A DNA stretch of 63,356 nucleotides from a virus. Shown here piece by piece: positions 48,947-57,571 of the stretch. Made by a program: the position numbers and the translations under genes. The stretch spans positions 1 through 63,356 of the IMG/VR virus record IMGVR_UViG_3300025889_000004, one strand, 5' to 3'. The notes below the pieces were generated by a model. It saw only the letters and a list, made by a program, of their open reading frames with translations. It was not told where the DNA came from and did no database searches. Position 1 is the stretch's first letter. Each line of letters begins with the position of its first letter.

Positions 48947-49126
48947 TTATGGTTTCTTGTCCCAATGGATAATGTGCTTAATCAGAATGACCGTCGGCAC
49001 GATCACGCCAAGGCAAAGTCCTAGGAACCGAAGGTATGGGTTGGCCCAGTCCATGAAGCTGAGGGCGACGCCTCCTCCGGATGTTCCAACTGCGAGAACG
49101 GCGTCCTTAACGTCGTTGGTGTTCAT
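48947..49126 (-). CDS. Second membrane protein of the lysis cassette (59 aa)
   Basis: MNTNDVKDAVLAVGTSGGGV and then FLGLCLGVIVPTVILIKHII, one clear membrane helix and a glycine-rich preceding segment. It lies two bases before the holin gene. Antiholin or second holin component is likely by position. Confidence 0.55.
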   Translation of the reverse strand: MNTNDVKDAVLAVGTSGGGVALSFMDWANPYLRFLGLCLGVIVPTVILIKHIIHWDKKP

Positions 49127-49133
49127 TGGTGAG

Positions 49134-49535
49134 TCACTTTTTTAGTCTTCCAGTTTGGGGTCGAGATGGTTCAGAAGATGGTTGGGCCTGATTCACTTCA
49201 GCGACGGCCACCGCAGCAGGAGCGGCGGGGGGCTTGATTGAGGCTTTGACTGGGTCCTGTGGAAGTACTGCCAGCGGTTCCACCCCTTGCCTCAAACGCT
49301 GCCGCTGCGGCGATGGCAAGACGGTCTTTTTTTTTTGCAGCTCAGCGTACTGCTCCTCTGTCAGCTCGGACACCCCACCCTTGCGCTTCTGAATCCGTTC
49401 CACTAGCGCGTCGATGATGGTCTGGTTGTCCGTGGCAATGATTCCGTCATCGCCCCCAACGTGCTGGAACATGATCGGCGAACCCGCTGACGTGAAGGCG
49501 GGATTGGAAATCATGGCCTTATGAAAGTAGCGCAT
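49134..49535 (-). CDS. Small head protein with an A10 run
   Basis: From ATG 49535, 133 residues: MRYFHKAMISNPAFTSAGSP, DDGIIATDNQTIIDAL and a helix ending ELTEEQYAELQKKK match a family of small head-associated proteins found after capsid genes. After residue 71 the sequence becomes Pro/Ala/Arg-rich. The switch coincides with ten consecutive A residues on the coding strand (49327-49336), where slippage could produce alternative C-termini. Confidence 0.6.
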   Translation of the reverse strand: MRYFHKAMISNPAFTSAGSPIMFQHVGGDDGIIATDNQTIIDALVERIQKRKGGVSELTEEQYAELQKKKTVLPSPQRQRLRQGVEPLAVLPQDPVKASIKPPAAPAAVAVAEVNQAQPSSEPSRPQTGRLKK

Positions 49536-49591
49536 CTTTGGTGAGCTTTTTCTCAGGCGATCGTCATCGCAACCCAAAATCATTGAACAAA

Positions 49592-49623
49592 GTGGGCTGG
49601 CCAGATCCCTCCAGCCAGCCCAC
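49592..49623 (-). terminator. Terminator after the capsid gene
   Basis: A perfect 9-bp stem (49592-49600 with 49615-49623, GTGGGCTGG/CCAGCCCAC) with a 14-base loop, followed on the minus strand by TTTGTT. Would limit read-through from the highly expressed capsid gene. Confidence 0.65.
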
Positions 49624-49648
49624 CGAGTGCATCACAGTCTACGCCTGC

Positions 49649-51421
49649 TTAGACGTAGGTATCGGACGAGGTCCACTCGCCAGTCGTAACGGGCGCGGCA
49701 GCCTCGAAGTTTTCGAGAACGAACGAGGTCGTCTCGGTCTCAACGATGGCCGTGTAGGTCACGCTGTTGAGCTTGGTGCTGCGGGTCGGAACCTTCATCA
49801 CACAGCGATAGGTGTCGTCCACAGCGGCCAGCGCCTTGAGGTCGCCAGTCTTGTTGACCACCGAGTTCGCGTCGATGATGCCCTGATAGATGCTGGTCCA
49901 GTCCAGCGCCCACAGCGACCGGCCAACGTTGGTCGTGCCAGAAGCAGCCTTCTGAGCGGCGACGTAGTCGTCGAAGAACCGATGCGTGACGATGCGGATC
50001 TCGACCTGGGGGTAATCCAGCTCGAAGCGGTAGAAGCGGAAGCCGAACGGCCCCTGCTCGCCACCCTGATTGAGCTGGTATGTCATGCGGAACACATCAG
50101 CGCCGAACTTCGCTTTGTAGTAGTTCACCATGCCGATGACGATCTGGTTGGCGAAGTAGCTGTCAGTGAACAGCTCGATGATGTCGCTCTTCACGCCCGT
50201 GGCCTCGCGCTCGCGCTGGAGGTTGTAGAGCGTGTTGAACAGGATCTGGAGGTTGAGCTTCTCGCCCTGCAGGTCGGCAACCCGACCGCACTCAGCAAGC
50301 TGCTCGTACACGCCAGTGGCATTCGCACGACGACCAATGCAACGACCTTCAGCAGGGATGTTGACAGCAGCCACAGTGGGGCTCGTGATCTGAGGCAGGC
50401 TGTTGTAGCCAGCGAGCGTCTGATCAGTGCTGTACGGCTTGTTGAAGAAGAAGTTGTTAGCGTGACGCCGTTGGAAGTCCTCGATGATCTGGCGGTTGAT
50501 CTCAACCTGCTCGACATCGCCGAACTGCTTGAAGTACGGGTTGCTGTCGCGAAGAGCAGCGAGGTACTTCTGGGTCAGCTCATCCTCGCAGATCGAGTAC
50601 CGAGTGGTCTCAATCCAGAAGGGAACGAGCTGGTTGGTGTTGAGCGCAGGAATCTCACTGCAGAACGACTCGTAGTCGGAGACGTTCGGAGTTCCGCGAA
50701 CAGCGAGACCGAGAACCGCACCAGCCGCGAGGTTGGCGGGAATCTTGGCCTTGTTCTGGATCGAAGCGGTGGCGCTGGACCGGAAGAACGAAGCCTCGTT
50801 GCGGGACGTACAGGTCACCTGAACGTAGCTTCCATTGCCATCGGAACCAGTGGCGGCATCAGAACCAGTCACGAACGCCAGCTTGTAGGCGGTGTCCGTG
50901 GTGGTGCCGTCGTCAGCAGAGGCTCCACCGGAGACGAACACGCGCATTCCGGAGGGGAACCAGCGGGTGTCCACGGGGATGTTACCCTGAGAGTAGAACC
51001 GAAGGGCGAAGGTCGCACCGTCAGTCTGGGTCGGGGTGGCACCAGTGGCGTTCACGACGCGAACGGTCCAGTACTCGGTGTTCGCGGGGCGCTTACGGCC
51101 CATCTTGATGAACGGCTGGATCTCCCAGACGCCACCAGCCACCTGAGAGACGCTCAGCCTTTTGCCGCCGAGCACCTTCTTGTTGGCCTGAAGCAGGTCG
51201 TACATGCCGTTGGACCGGACGCCGACGGCCTTGCCGACGAAGTCAGCAGAGACGAGGTTGCCCAGGATCTTGTAGGTCGAGTCCGAGCTGCCGTAGATGG
51301 TGCTCAGGTCGCCAGACTGAAGAGGAATCGCGTTGCACGCCGTGATAGCGCCGCACGTTTCCACGTTGGTTCCGGCCGCCGGAAGGCAGCGGGAAAATAT
51401 GTTTGCAGATGTTCCAGCCAT
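49649..51421 (-). CDS. Major capsid protein
   Basis: 590 residues starting MAGTSANIFSRCLPAAGTNV. Position after scaffold and portal, length, and beta-rich composition with an extended N-terminal arm and repeated strand-loop segments (YWTVRVVNATGATPTQTDGA) identify the capsid. The C-terminal half contains regular alpha/beta with VEIRIVTHRFFDDYVAAQK. It has its own leader after a terminator at 51518-51545, in line with independent high expression. Confidence 0.75.
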   Translation of the reverse strand: MAGTSANIFSRCLPAAGTNVETCGAITACNAIPLQSGDLSTIYGSSDSTYKILGNLVSADFVGKAVGVRSNGMYDLLQANKKVLGGKRLSVSQVAGGVWEIQPFIKMGRKRPANTEYWTVRVVNATGATPTQTDGATFALRFYSQGNIPVDTRWFPSGMRVFVSGGASADDGTTTDTAYKLAFVTGSDAATGSDGNGSYVQVTCTSRNEASFFRSSATASIQNKAKIPANLAAGAVLGLAVRGTPNVSDYESFCSEIPALNTNQLVPFWIETTRYSICEDELTQKYLAALRDSNPYFKQFGDVEQVEINRQIIEDFQRRHANNFFFNKPYSTDQTLAGYNSLPQITSPTVAAVNIPAEGRCIGRRANATGVYEQLAECGRVADLQGEKLNLQILFNTLYNLQREREATGVKSDIIELFTDSYFANQIVIGMVNYYKAKFGADVFRMTYQLNQGGEQGPFGFRFYRFELDYPQVEIRIVTHRFFDDYVAAQKAASGTTNVGRSLWALDWTSIYQGIIDANSVVNKTGDLKALAAVDDTYRCVMKVPTRSTKLNSVTYTAIVETETTSFVLENFEAAAPVTTGEWTSSDTYV

Positions 51422-51510
51422 ATTAGTGTTTTACCTTTCGCGCTCTTTTTACCGAGCAGTAAACCACCTGTATATGGATGCAGACTCTTTGAGAGCGCTG
51501 AACCCAAGTG

Positions 51511-51545
51511 CGAAAAAGCCAGCAGATGTAAAACACCCGCTGGCC
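51511..51545 (-). terminator. Terminator whose loop holds an operator-like site
   Basis: On the minus strand GCCAGC and GCTGGC flank a 15-base loop and are followed by TTTTT: a standard terminator between scaffold and capsid genes. The loop is GGGTGTTTTACATCT, the regulator palindrome with one mismatch (51525-51537). Confidence 0.65.
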
Positions 51546-51574
51546 CGCACTAAACTGATCGATGAGTTGCCGTT

Positions 51575-53074
51575 TTACAACCCGATGTCTCTCCAGAAAC
51601 CAGCAGGAATGCCGTTGATTGACTGCTCGGACTCCTGTTTTACAGGGGTTGCAGACTGAGTGGAGCGCACCGACGGAGCGGTGGGCGCTGCGGCTGGCTT
51701 AGGGGAAGGCTTTTGCGAGGTATTTCCTTCCGATCGAACGTAACCCCGCTGTTTTGCGTAGGTTTCGAGGCGATTTTCGAGGCTTTCCTTGATCTTTCCG
51801 GCCTCATACTGAGCCGCCTTGATGATCAGCTGAGGCACCAAAGACTCGTCCTGTACGGTGTAATACCGAGCCCTCTGGGAAGCAGGCATGTTGCGGTAAT
51901 CCTTCAACGACGAGAACCGACGGCCGTCTTCGGTGACTGGTCGTTCGTCACTGGGCACAGAAGACAGCACGCTGTCGACATGGAGCGCTGCCGAGGCCAG
52001 AGCCTTCACCTCCTGAGAGTCCGATGAGTAGGCCGACTGGTTGTTCAGAACCCTCACGGCGAGGTCCAGTGCAGGCGTACTCCACCGCTCCACAGCCATC
52101 ACAGCCTCGGTGGCGATGGGATCTGCCTTCACAGCCTCAACCGCCTTGGAAGGATCGGTATTGGCGACCTCAACGAGATCGGGCCGCACCGCTTCAAGAA
52201 GGCTCATTGAGGCCATCCGATCAACCTGCTGGCGGATTGGTGCCAACTCGGCCTCTCGACGGCTCCTGCGCACTTCCTCGATGTCCTGACCGTACTTCTT
52301 GGCGAAGCGATCTTCAGCCTCACGGATTGCGGCTTCCTTGATCAGGCTGCGGTCCGCCTCCTTGATGTGGTCCTCGTCCACCTCGACCGCATTGGTGTCG
52401 ACGAACTCGGCGTGCTCTTCGTCAGCCCAGTCGAACTCTTGGCCAGGGTTCTTCCGTCGCCAGTTCCGCTCGTACTCGACCTCCTTCTGGGTGGAGTCCA
52501 AGAACTCCTTCACCAGATCGCGGCCATTGTAGTCCTTGGCGTGCAGGCGCTGCACCTCACGAAGCCGTTCAACGTCCTCTTTGAGGGCCTCCGGAACATC
52601 GAGCTCCTCCTTCTGCGGTTCGGCCTGCTGAAGGGATCGGATGCGCTCCTCACGAGCCTCCTCAAGACGTCGCATGGTCTCAGCGGCAGCTTCAGCCGCA
52701 GCCTTGCTGGCCATCTCCGCCACCTTCTCTGCGGTCATGGTCTTGCGCTTGGGCTTGGGAGCCTCTTCCTCTGCGGGTTCAGGCTCCGGCTCTTCCTTGG
52801 CCTGCTCTTCGATGTTGGCCTTGAGCTTGGCTGGAGCCTTGCGCTTAGGCTTCTCCTCCCTTGGAGCCTCTTCCTTGGCGGGCTCATCTTTGGGAGCCTC
52901 TTCCTTGGCCGCTTCGGAGTTGGACTTGGATTCAGCGAGCAGCTGATCGAGAACGATCATGCTGGCCTCGCGAGCCGTGGCCTCCATCTCGGCGTCGGTG
53001 CTCTGATTCTGTGGCTCCGCCTGATCCTGGGATGGCGGGGCCTGATCAACCTGCTGGTCAGTGTTTTTAGTCAT
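51575..53074 (-). CDS. Scaffolding protein
   Basis: 499 residues from ATG 53074 (overlap with the upstream stop). Very acidic/basic, with Glu/Lys/Pro/Ala-rich low-complexity N-terminal 170 residues (EEAPKDEPAKEEAPREEKPK), long helices in the middle and a basic Pro/Gln C-terminus. This, plus its position between portal and capsid, fits a phage scaffold. A fused protease is not seen. Confidence 0.7.
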   Translation of the reverse strand: MTKNTDQQVDQAPPSQDQAEPQNQSTDAEMEATAREASMIVLDQLLAESKSNSEAAKEEAPKDEPAKEEAPREEKPKRKAPAKLKANIEEQAKEEPEPEPAEEEAPKPKRKTMTAEKVAEMASKAAAEAAAETMRRLEEAREERIRSLQQAEPQKEELDVPEALKEDVERLREVQRLHAKDYNGRDLVKEFLDSTQKEVEYERNWRRKNPGQEFDWADEEHAEFVDTNAVEVDEDHIKEADRSLIKEAAIREAEDRFAKKYGQDIEEVRRSRREAELAPIRQQVDRMASMSLLEAVRPDLVEVANTDPSKAVEAVKADPIATEAVMAVERWSTPALDLAVRVLNNQSAYSSDSQEVKALASAALHVDSVLSSVPSDERPVTEDGRRFSSLKDYRNMPASQRARYYTVQDESLVPQLIIKAAQYEAGKIKESLENRLETYAKQRGYVRSEGNTSQKPSPKPAAAPTAPSVRSTQSATPVKQESEQSINGIPAGFWRDIGL

Positions 53075-53379
53075 TTGTCTGTGATATGCACTTCTGCGCT
53101 TCTGAACGTCCATTCCGCAGATGCGATCTCGGACAACACGTTCAGGAAGGTCTGATAGCGGGAGGCGCGTGAGATCGCCTTCTCCGATGCGGCATCGAGT
53201 CCAGCCTGAGCGCGCAGGGCGTCAGGATTTCGGGTGATGACGTTTGCGAAATCGCCCTGAAGGACGGCCACCTCAGCCAAGAGGCATTGGCGCACCAGCA
53301 GGCATTCCGGCGACAGGAGCCATCTCTGCAGCTGGAGCTGCTGGTCCTGTGGCAATGGGCGGGACTGGACTTCCAACAT
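53071..53379 (-). CDS. Small protein overlapping the portal C-terminus
   Basis: Open for 102 codons, but the true start is uncertain: the first 100 bp overlap the portal end. LLAEVAVLQGDFANVITRNP and SEKAISRASRYQTFLNVLSE look coding; TTG 53280 or GTG 53271 would give about 66-70 residues. Helical protein of unknown role in head assembly. Confidence 0.5.
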   Translation of the reverse strand: MLEVQSRPLPQDQQLQLQRWLLSPECLLVRQCLLAEVAVLQGDFANVITRNPDALRAQAGLDAASEKAISRASRYQTFLNVLSEIASAEWTFRSAEVHITDK

Positions 53380-55723
53380 ACGGTTGTTGCTGCGCTGCCT
53401 GTATCAGCTGGAACAGCTTCACAACCGCCTGACTCTGCTCGTCCTGACGAGCCGACAACTGGGCAATGGCCTGCGCCGTTTGCTGGGTAGTTGCCTGCAT
53501 CGGTTCGACGATGTTCTGTCGGAGTCCTTGGGCCAGCTCTGTGAGCTTGCCGTCGACGATCTGGGAAGCCATCTGCGCCAGCTGCTGCTGGACGCCCTGA
53601 AGCATGGCTGCCTGCTGTTGCTGAGCCTCCTCGGGAGAAGGAGCCTGCTGCTGCTGCGCCTGAACGCGTAGGCGGAAATCCTTGGGTGCGCCGCTGTAGA
53701 CGAGGATCTGGTTGAACAGGCCGATGAGCTGTTCGAGGCCAGCCGCCTGAGCGAGCACTGGGTTGGAGAAGATCGACTGGAAGGTCTGGATCATCGTGGC
53801 GGCCAGCTTGGCGTCCACAACGCGATCGGCACCTTCTCGATCCGATGAGAATGCGTCGATGTCCAGCATCGCCTTGCTGCCCTTGACGCCAACCTTTGCG
53901 TCCGAGGCTTCGACCTCGTCCACCTTGAATCCCATCTTGGTGAGCGCAGCCTTCTTCACCTCATCCATGTCAGCCACCTCGGCGATGATCTCGTCATCGG
54001 AGTAGGACATCATGGCATCGTAGAGGAGCTTCTTGCGAGCCCTGACGGCGGAGTCGATGAAGGAGCCTGTTAGCTGGAGCCGGTTACTGGTGTTCGCGGC
54101 GATGATTTGTACTTCTTGCGCAGTCTGTTCGTGAGTCGCCGGAACGCCAACCTCCTGTGCGGAGTAGCCCAGAACTCGCTCCATCATCGACAGAAGCTGA
54201 TTCACAGCCCCAGCCACCTCGAGGGAGTTGCCTTGTGGCAGCTGGACAGGCGTGAACGCATCGCGCTCAGACTGCTGCTGCCAGCTCAGCTCCTTCTTGG
54301 AGTAGGGGATGAAAGTGACACCTCGGTACTTCTTCTCTCCGAGGTTATTGATGATCTCGACGTACTTCTGATCCACCACGTCGGCGTTCCAGAACACGAT
54401 ACGCTCGAGGTTCTGCTTCACCGTCAGGATGTAATGGGTGAGCAGGTTGGAGAGATGGTCTTGGAATGGCAGCAGCTCCAGCGACAGGGAGGTCGGACGG
54501 GCCGTTCCGAGGTCGGCATCGTACATGTAGGCCACCAGCGGGTTGTAGCCCAGTACGGCAGCATGGCTGACAGTATGGCTGCCTGTATGGACGAAGCGCA
54601 TCCAGACAGGCTCGTCGTAGTCGAATAGGTTCCACTCGGATGGAACCAGCTTCTGGAAGTAGCTGACAACGGTCACACCCTCATCGAGGTGGTGCATGTT
54701 GTAGCGATAGGCCTCATTGGTCCGCTCGGTGTCGCCGACCCCAGTGCCTGAGCCGGAGTGGCTGTTGACCGTCGGGAAGCGCAACATGCATGGGTTGAGC
54801 TCTCGGTAGTAGTTGTACTTCGAGAGAACCCAGGAGCCGTACTTGAACTGGATGTTCTCGGTGTTCCAGAAGTCCTTGTTGTTCTTGACGTCTTTGTAGC
54901 GGAGGACGTTCCAGAAACCAGCGTACTCGACGCCAGTGTCGGTGTTGGCCGTGCTGAGGCGGTAGTTGAGGTCGTAGAAGGTCCGTGAAGGGTGCGGGAT
55001 CTCGAACCGGACACCCTCCTTGACCACCTTCTTCTGCTCCTTGCCATCCTTCAAGAACAGCTGCTTCTCGCGGTAGAAGTCCTCGGATGGGAAGTTGATG
55101 CAGGTGCCGTACTTGAGCATCTGCAAGATGGACTGCCGCTCGTCTTCGCGGTAGCCCATGTCCTGAACCATGCGCTGGATGCGGCTGGTGATGATCTCGC
55201 AGCGAACCCGATTCTCCAGCGTCTGAGAAACCGGCTCGTACTTGTAGAGCGGATAGATGTCCCGATCGTTGAACAGCTTGGCCCAACGCATCTTGGTGTA
55301 CGCCTGAACCAGCGGAACGAAGATGTTGAAGAAGGTTGGCATGTCCAACTTCATCAACTTCTTGCCGGTCTTGTCACAGACGGCCTGTCCGCTCTTGTCG
55401 CAGAGCGGGGACATCATGTTGCTCAGCCGAGAGGTGATCCCCCAGCTGGTCATGGCCTCCATCACCTTCTCACCGCTGACGCCGTTGGCCAGCAGTCCCT
55501 CGACGAGGGTGTAGGTAATCTGCCTCTGCGACACGTCGTACGCCTGATCAATGGCGTAGATGGTGCGGGCATCGTTCAGGTTTCTCTGGATGCCCTCGTC
55601 AATGCGCGTGGCGTTTAGGTCGACAAGCTCCTTGATCTTGTCGTCCATCACGTCGGCAGTGAACTTCGCCTTGAGCTTCTCAGGCGTAGCACCGCGCTTT
55701 GCGAGCAGTTCCAGATCGACCAT
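53273..55723 (-). CDS. Portal protein
   Basis: 816 residues, long as in podovirus-type portals. Helix-rich start (VDLELLAKRGATPEKLKAKF), a central mixed region with many aromatic residues, and a Gln/Ala-rich C-terminus (AQQQQAPSPEEAQQQQAAML) that probably forms the barrel. Located first among large late genes beside the terminase. Forms the dodecameric DNA entry channel. Confidence 0.85.
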   Translation of the reverse strand: MVDLELLAKRGATPEKLKAKFTADVMDDKIKELVDLNATRIDEGIQRNLNDARTIYAIDQAYDVSQRQITYTLVEGLLANGVSGEKVMEAMTSWGITSRLSNMMSPLCDKSGQAVCDKTGKKLMKLDMPTFFNIFVPLVQAYTKMRWAKLFNDRDIYPLYKYEPVSQTLENRVRCEIITSRIQRMVQDMGYREDERQSILQMLKYGTCINFPSEDFYREKQLFLKDGKEQKKVVKEGVRFEIPHPSRTFYDLNYRLSTANTDTGVEYAGFWNVLRYKDVKNNKDFWNTENIQFKYGSWVLSKYNYYRELNPCMLRFPTVNSHSGSGTGVGDTERTNEAYRYNMHHLDEGVTVVSYFQKLVPSEWNLFDYDEPVWMRFVHTGSHTVSHAAVLGYNPLVAYMYDADLGTARPTSLSLELLPFQDHLSNLLTHYILTVKQNLERIVFWNADVVDQKYVEIINNLGEKKYRGVTFIPYSKKELSWQQQSERDAFTPVQLPQGNSLEVAGAVNQLLSMMERVLGYSAQEVGVPATHEQTAQEVQIIAANTSNRLQLTGSFIDSAVRARKKLLYDAMMSYSDDEIIAEVADMDEVKKAALTKMGFKVDEVEASDAKVGVKGSKAMLDIDAFSSDREGADRVVDAKLAATMIQTFQSIFSNPVLAQAAGLEQLIGLFNQILVYSGAPKDFRLRVQAQQQQAPSPEEAQQQQAAMLQGVQQQLAQMASQIVDGKLTELAQGLRQNIVEPMQATTQQTAQAIAQLSARQDEQSQAVVKLFQLIQAAQQQPYVGSPVPPIATGPAAPAAEMAPVAGMPAGAPMPLG

Positions 55724-55735
55724 GGTGTGAACGAG

Positions 55736-56032
55736 TTACTTGGACTTCCCCTTGGGTCCGCCCATCATAATCAGGATCCCAAGACCCTTGCCATGCTTCT
55801 TACGCATGGGGGCCTCTTCCTCCTGATCGTACTCGTCCATCTCTTCACCATCATCCTCGGACTCCATCTCGCTGGGCATGCCGTCCTCTTCGATGGATTC
55901 GACCGCCGCAACGATCTGAGAATCGTCCTTTGATGTCACCTTGAGGGTGGCACGAACTTCGATCATGTCACCCACCTCGAGGGAGTCCATGGACTCATCA
56001 AGGCCATCACGCTGCAGTTTGATTTCGTTCAT
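55736..56032 (-). CDS. Small acidic protein, first gene of the late operon
   Basis: From ATG 56032, 98 residues: MDSLEVGDMIEVRATLKVTS, a small beta unit, then SEMESEDDGEEMDEYDQEEE and a basic glycine-rich end. Similar acidic head-associated proteins precede portals in other phages. Also open from 56041. Confidence 0.6.
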   Translation of the reverse strand: MNEIKLQRDGLDESMDSLEVGDMIEVRATLKVTSKDDSQIVAAVESIEEDGMPSEMESEDDGEEMDEYDQEEEAPMRKKHGKGLGILIMMGGPKGKSK

Positions 56033-56041
56033 TTGGTGCAA

Positions 56042-56101
56042 CTTTGAATGGAGTCATCCCCGCCTTTTACACCATTGTCCACGCAAAGTCGTAGCTCCTG
56101 C
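56042..56101. promoter_or_regulatory. Divergent late promoter region
   Basis: The compact gap between the leftward late operon and the rightward terminase. On the minus strand GGTGTAAAA, one half of the regulator palindrome plus centre, lies at about 56063-56071 near a TTGCGT. No full palindrome, so late genes may use a weaker or different site. Confidence 0.4.
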
Positions 56102-57571
56102 ATGCAAGACTCCAGCGGGCGGTGGTTGCCAAATCTGTTCCCAAAGGGGTTCGAGGTCTTCAACAACTACAGCCGATACTTGATGGTCGACGGTCCACGT
56201 AAGGCGGGCAAATCGCTCGCCATTGCCAATCGTGCCGCCAGACACCTGTTCGAGAACAACAACGCCATCGTGGGGATCATCACCAAGACCCTCAAGAATG
56301 GTAAGGTTGGCGTATGGAGTGACGTCACCAGAACGGTCCTGCCCGAATGGATCGAGGCTGGCTTTGGGATGAAGTGGGTGAAGGAGCCCACCATGGACGT
56401 CGCCACCAAGATGTCCTTTGCTCGGGTCAGGAACGCCTTTGGAGGAACATCGGAGATCCAACTGCACTCGCTTGAGAACGTCGGTGAGGCGGAGCAGAAG
56501 TTCAAGGGAACGCGGTTCTCGATGGTCTGGATCTCGGAGGCGGACCAGTTCGAGGAGCGGATCGTGTTCGACTCACTTTCAGACCAGTTGCGCGTGGTTG
56601 GAATCCCGTACGAGAACCATCAGCTGATCGTCGACCTAAACCCTCCAGAGCTTGGCGTGAACCATTGGCTGGCTGGCGTGTGGTTCCCGAAGATGGCTGA
56701 TGGGGAGAACAGGGACGACTCCTACGGACGCATCCAGTTCACGATCGACGACAACATCTTCCTCGACCCACGCGAGAAGAAGGACCTCATCTCCAAGTAC
56801 AGCTACGACAAGCAGCTGTTTGCCCGTTATGTCAGGGGCGAATGGGTTGCAGATGTATCAGACACATATTTCTCAGATGTCTTCGTGGAATCCACCCATG
56901 TGGTCGGCAATGCGACCTCCGCCACCGAGGACGAATGGGATGTGATTGTTCCGAACAGGAACTGCATCGAGCTGTACACAGGATGGGACCTTGGTGACGT
57001 CAACCACGCCTGCTGTATTGCCTGCAAGCGCGAGGACGAGAACGGCAACAGCGTCTTCGACATCTTGGACGAGGTAGTCGTCATCGACCGGAAGCTCAGC
57101 ATCGCCGACTTCACCTATGCCGTCATCGAGCGGATGGAGAAGTGGGAGGAGTTCATCAAGCGCGAGTACGGACACGAGCGGATCATGTGGCGGCACTGGT
57201 CCGACAACAGCGCGTGGCGCTACAGGGCGGCGTCCGATGTCTACGACGAGCTGGTGGTCAGACAGGTGAGCCAAGGCAAGATCGTCCTCAACGCGGTCAC
57301 AAAGGGCTCAGGATCGGTGAAACAGCGCATCAGTCTGATGAAGAAGCTGCTCTTCGGTCGGCGGATCTACTTCTCCGCACAGCTGTCAAACACCATCAAG
57401 ATGGTCAAGGAGCTGAAGCCAGGACCGAACAAGGCCGAGCCGATTCGCGATGGTGACAAGAACAAGCACATCTTCGATGCGGTCACCTACATGCTCATCT
57501 CGGAGACCCCGATGGACATCGAGCGCAGGTTTGCGCCAACGGTGAAGCCGACCGTGGTGTTCACGCAGTGA
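56048..57571 (+). CDS. terL: Terminase large subunit
   Basis: 507 residues from ATG 56048 (ATG 56102 would give 489 and leave room for a promoter). The ATPase has Walker A GPRKAGKS at 49-56 and Walker B MVWISEAD at 159-166, with the catalytic Glu in SEAD. The nuclease has YTGWDLGD near 311 and a final IFDAVTYML near 476. Packages DNA through the portal. Overlaps the next gene as GTGA. Confidence 0.92.
   Translation: MESSPPFTPLSTQSRSSCMQDSSGRWLPNLFPKGFEVFNNYSRYLMVDGPRKAGKSLAIANRAARHLFENNNAIVGIITKTLKNGKVGVWSDVTRTVLPEWIEAGFGMKWVKEPTMDVATKMSFARVRNAFGGTSEIQLHSLENVGEAEQKFKGTRFSMVWISEADQFEERIVFDSLSDQLRVVGIPYENHQLIVDLNPPELGVNHWLAGVWFPKMADGENRDDSYGRIQFTIDDNIFLDPREKKDLISKYSYDKQLFARYVRGEWVADVSDTYFSDVFVESTHVVGNATSATEDEWDVIVPNRNCIELYTGWDLGDVNHACCIACKREDENGNSVFDILDEVVVIDRKLSIADFTYAVIERMEKWEEFIKREYGHERIMWRHWSDNSAWRYRAASDVYDELVVRQVSQGKIVLNAVTKGSGSVKQRISLMKKLLFGRRIYFSAQLSNTIKMVKELKPGPNKAEPIRDGDKNKHIFDAVTYMLISETPMDIERRFAPTVKPTVVFTQ

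Noticed and set aside
49538-51553. 671-codon open frame on the plus strand
   Set aside because: Antisense to the capsid gene; Val/Arg/Glu/Asp-rich shadow composition and no ribosome site.
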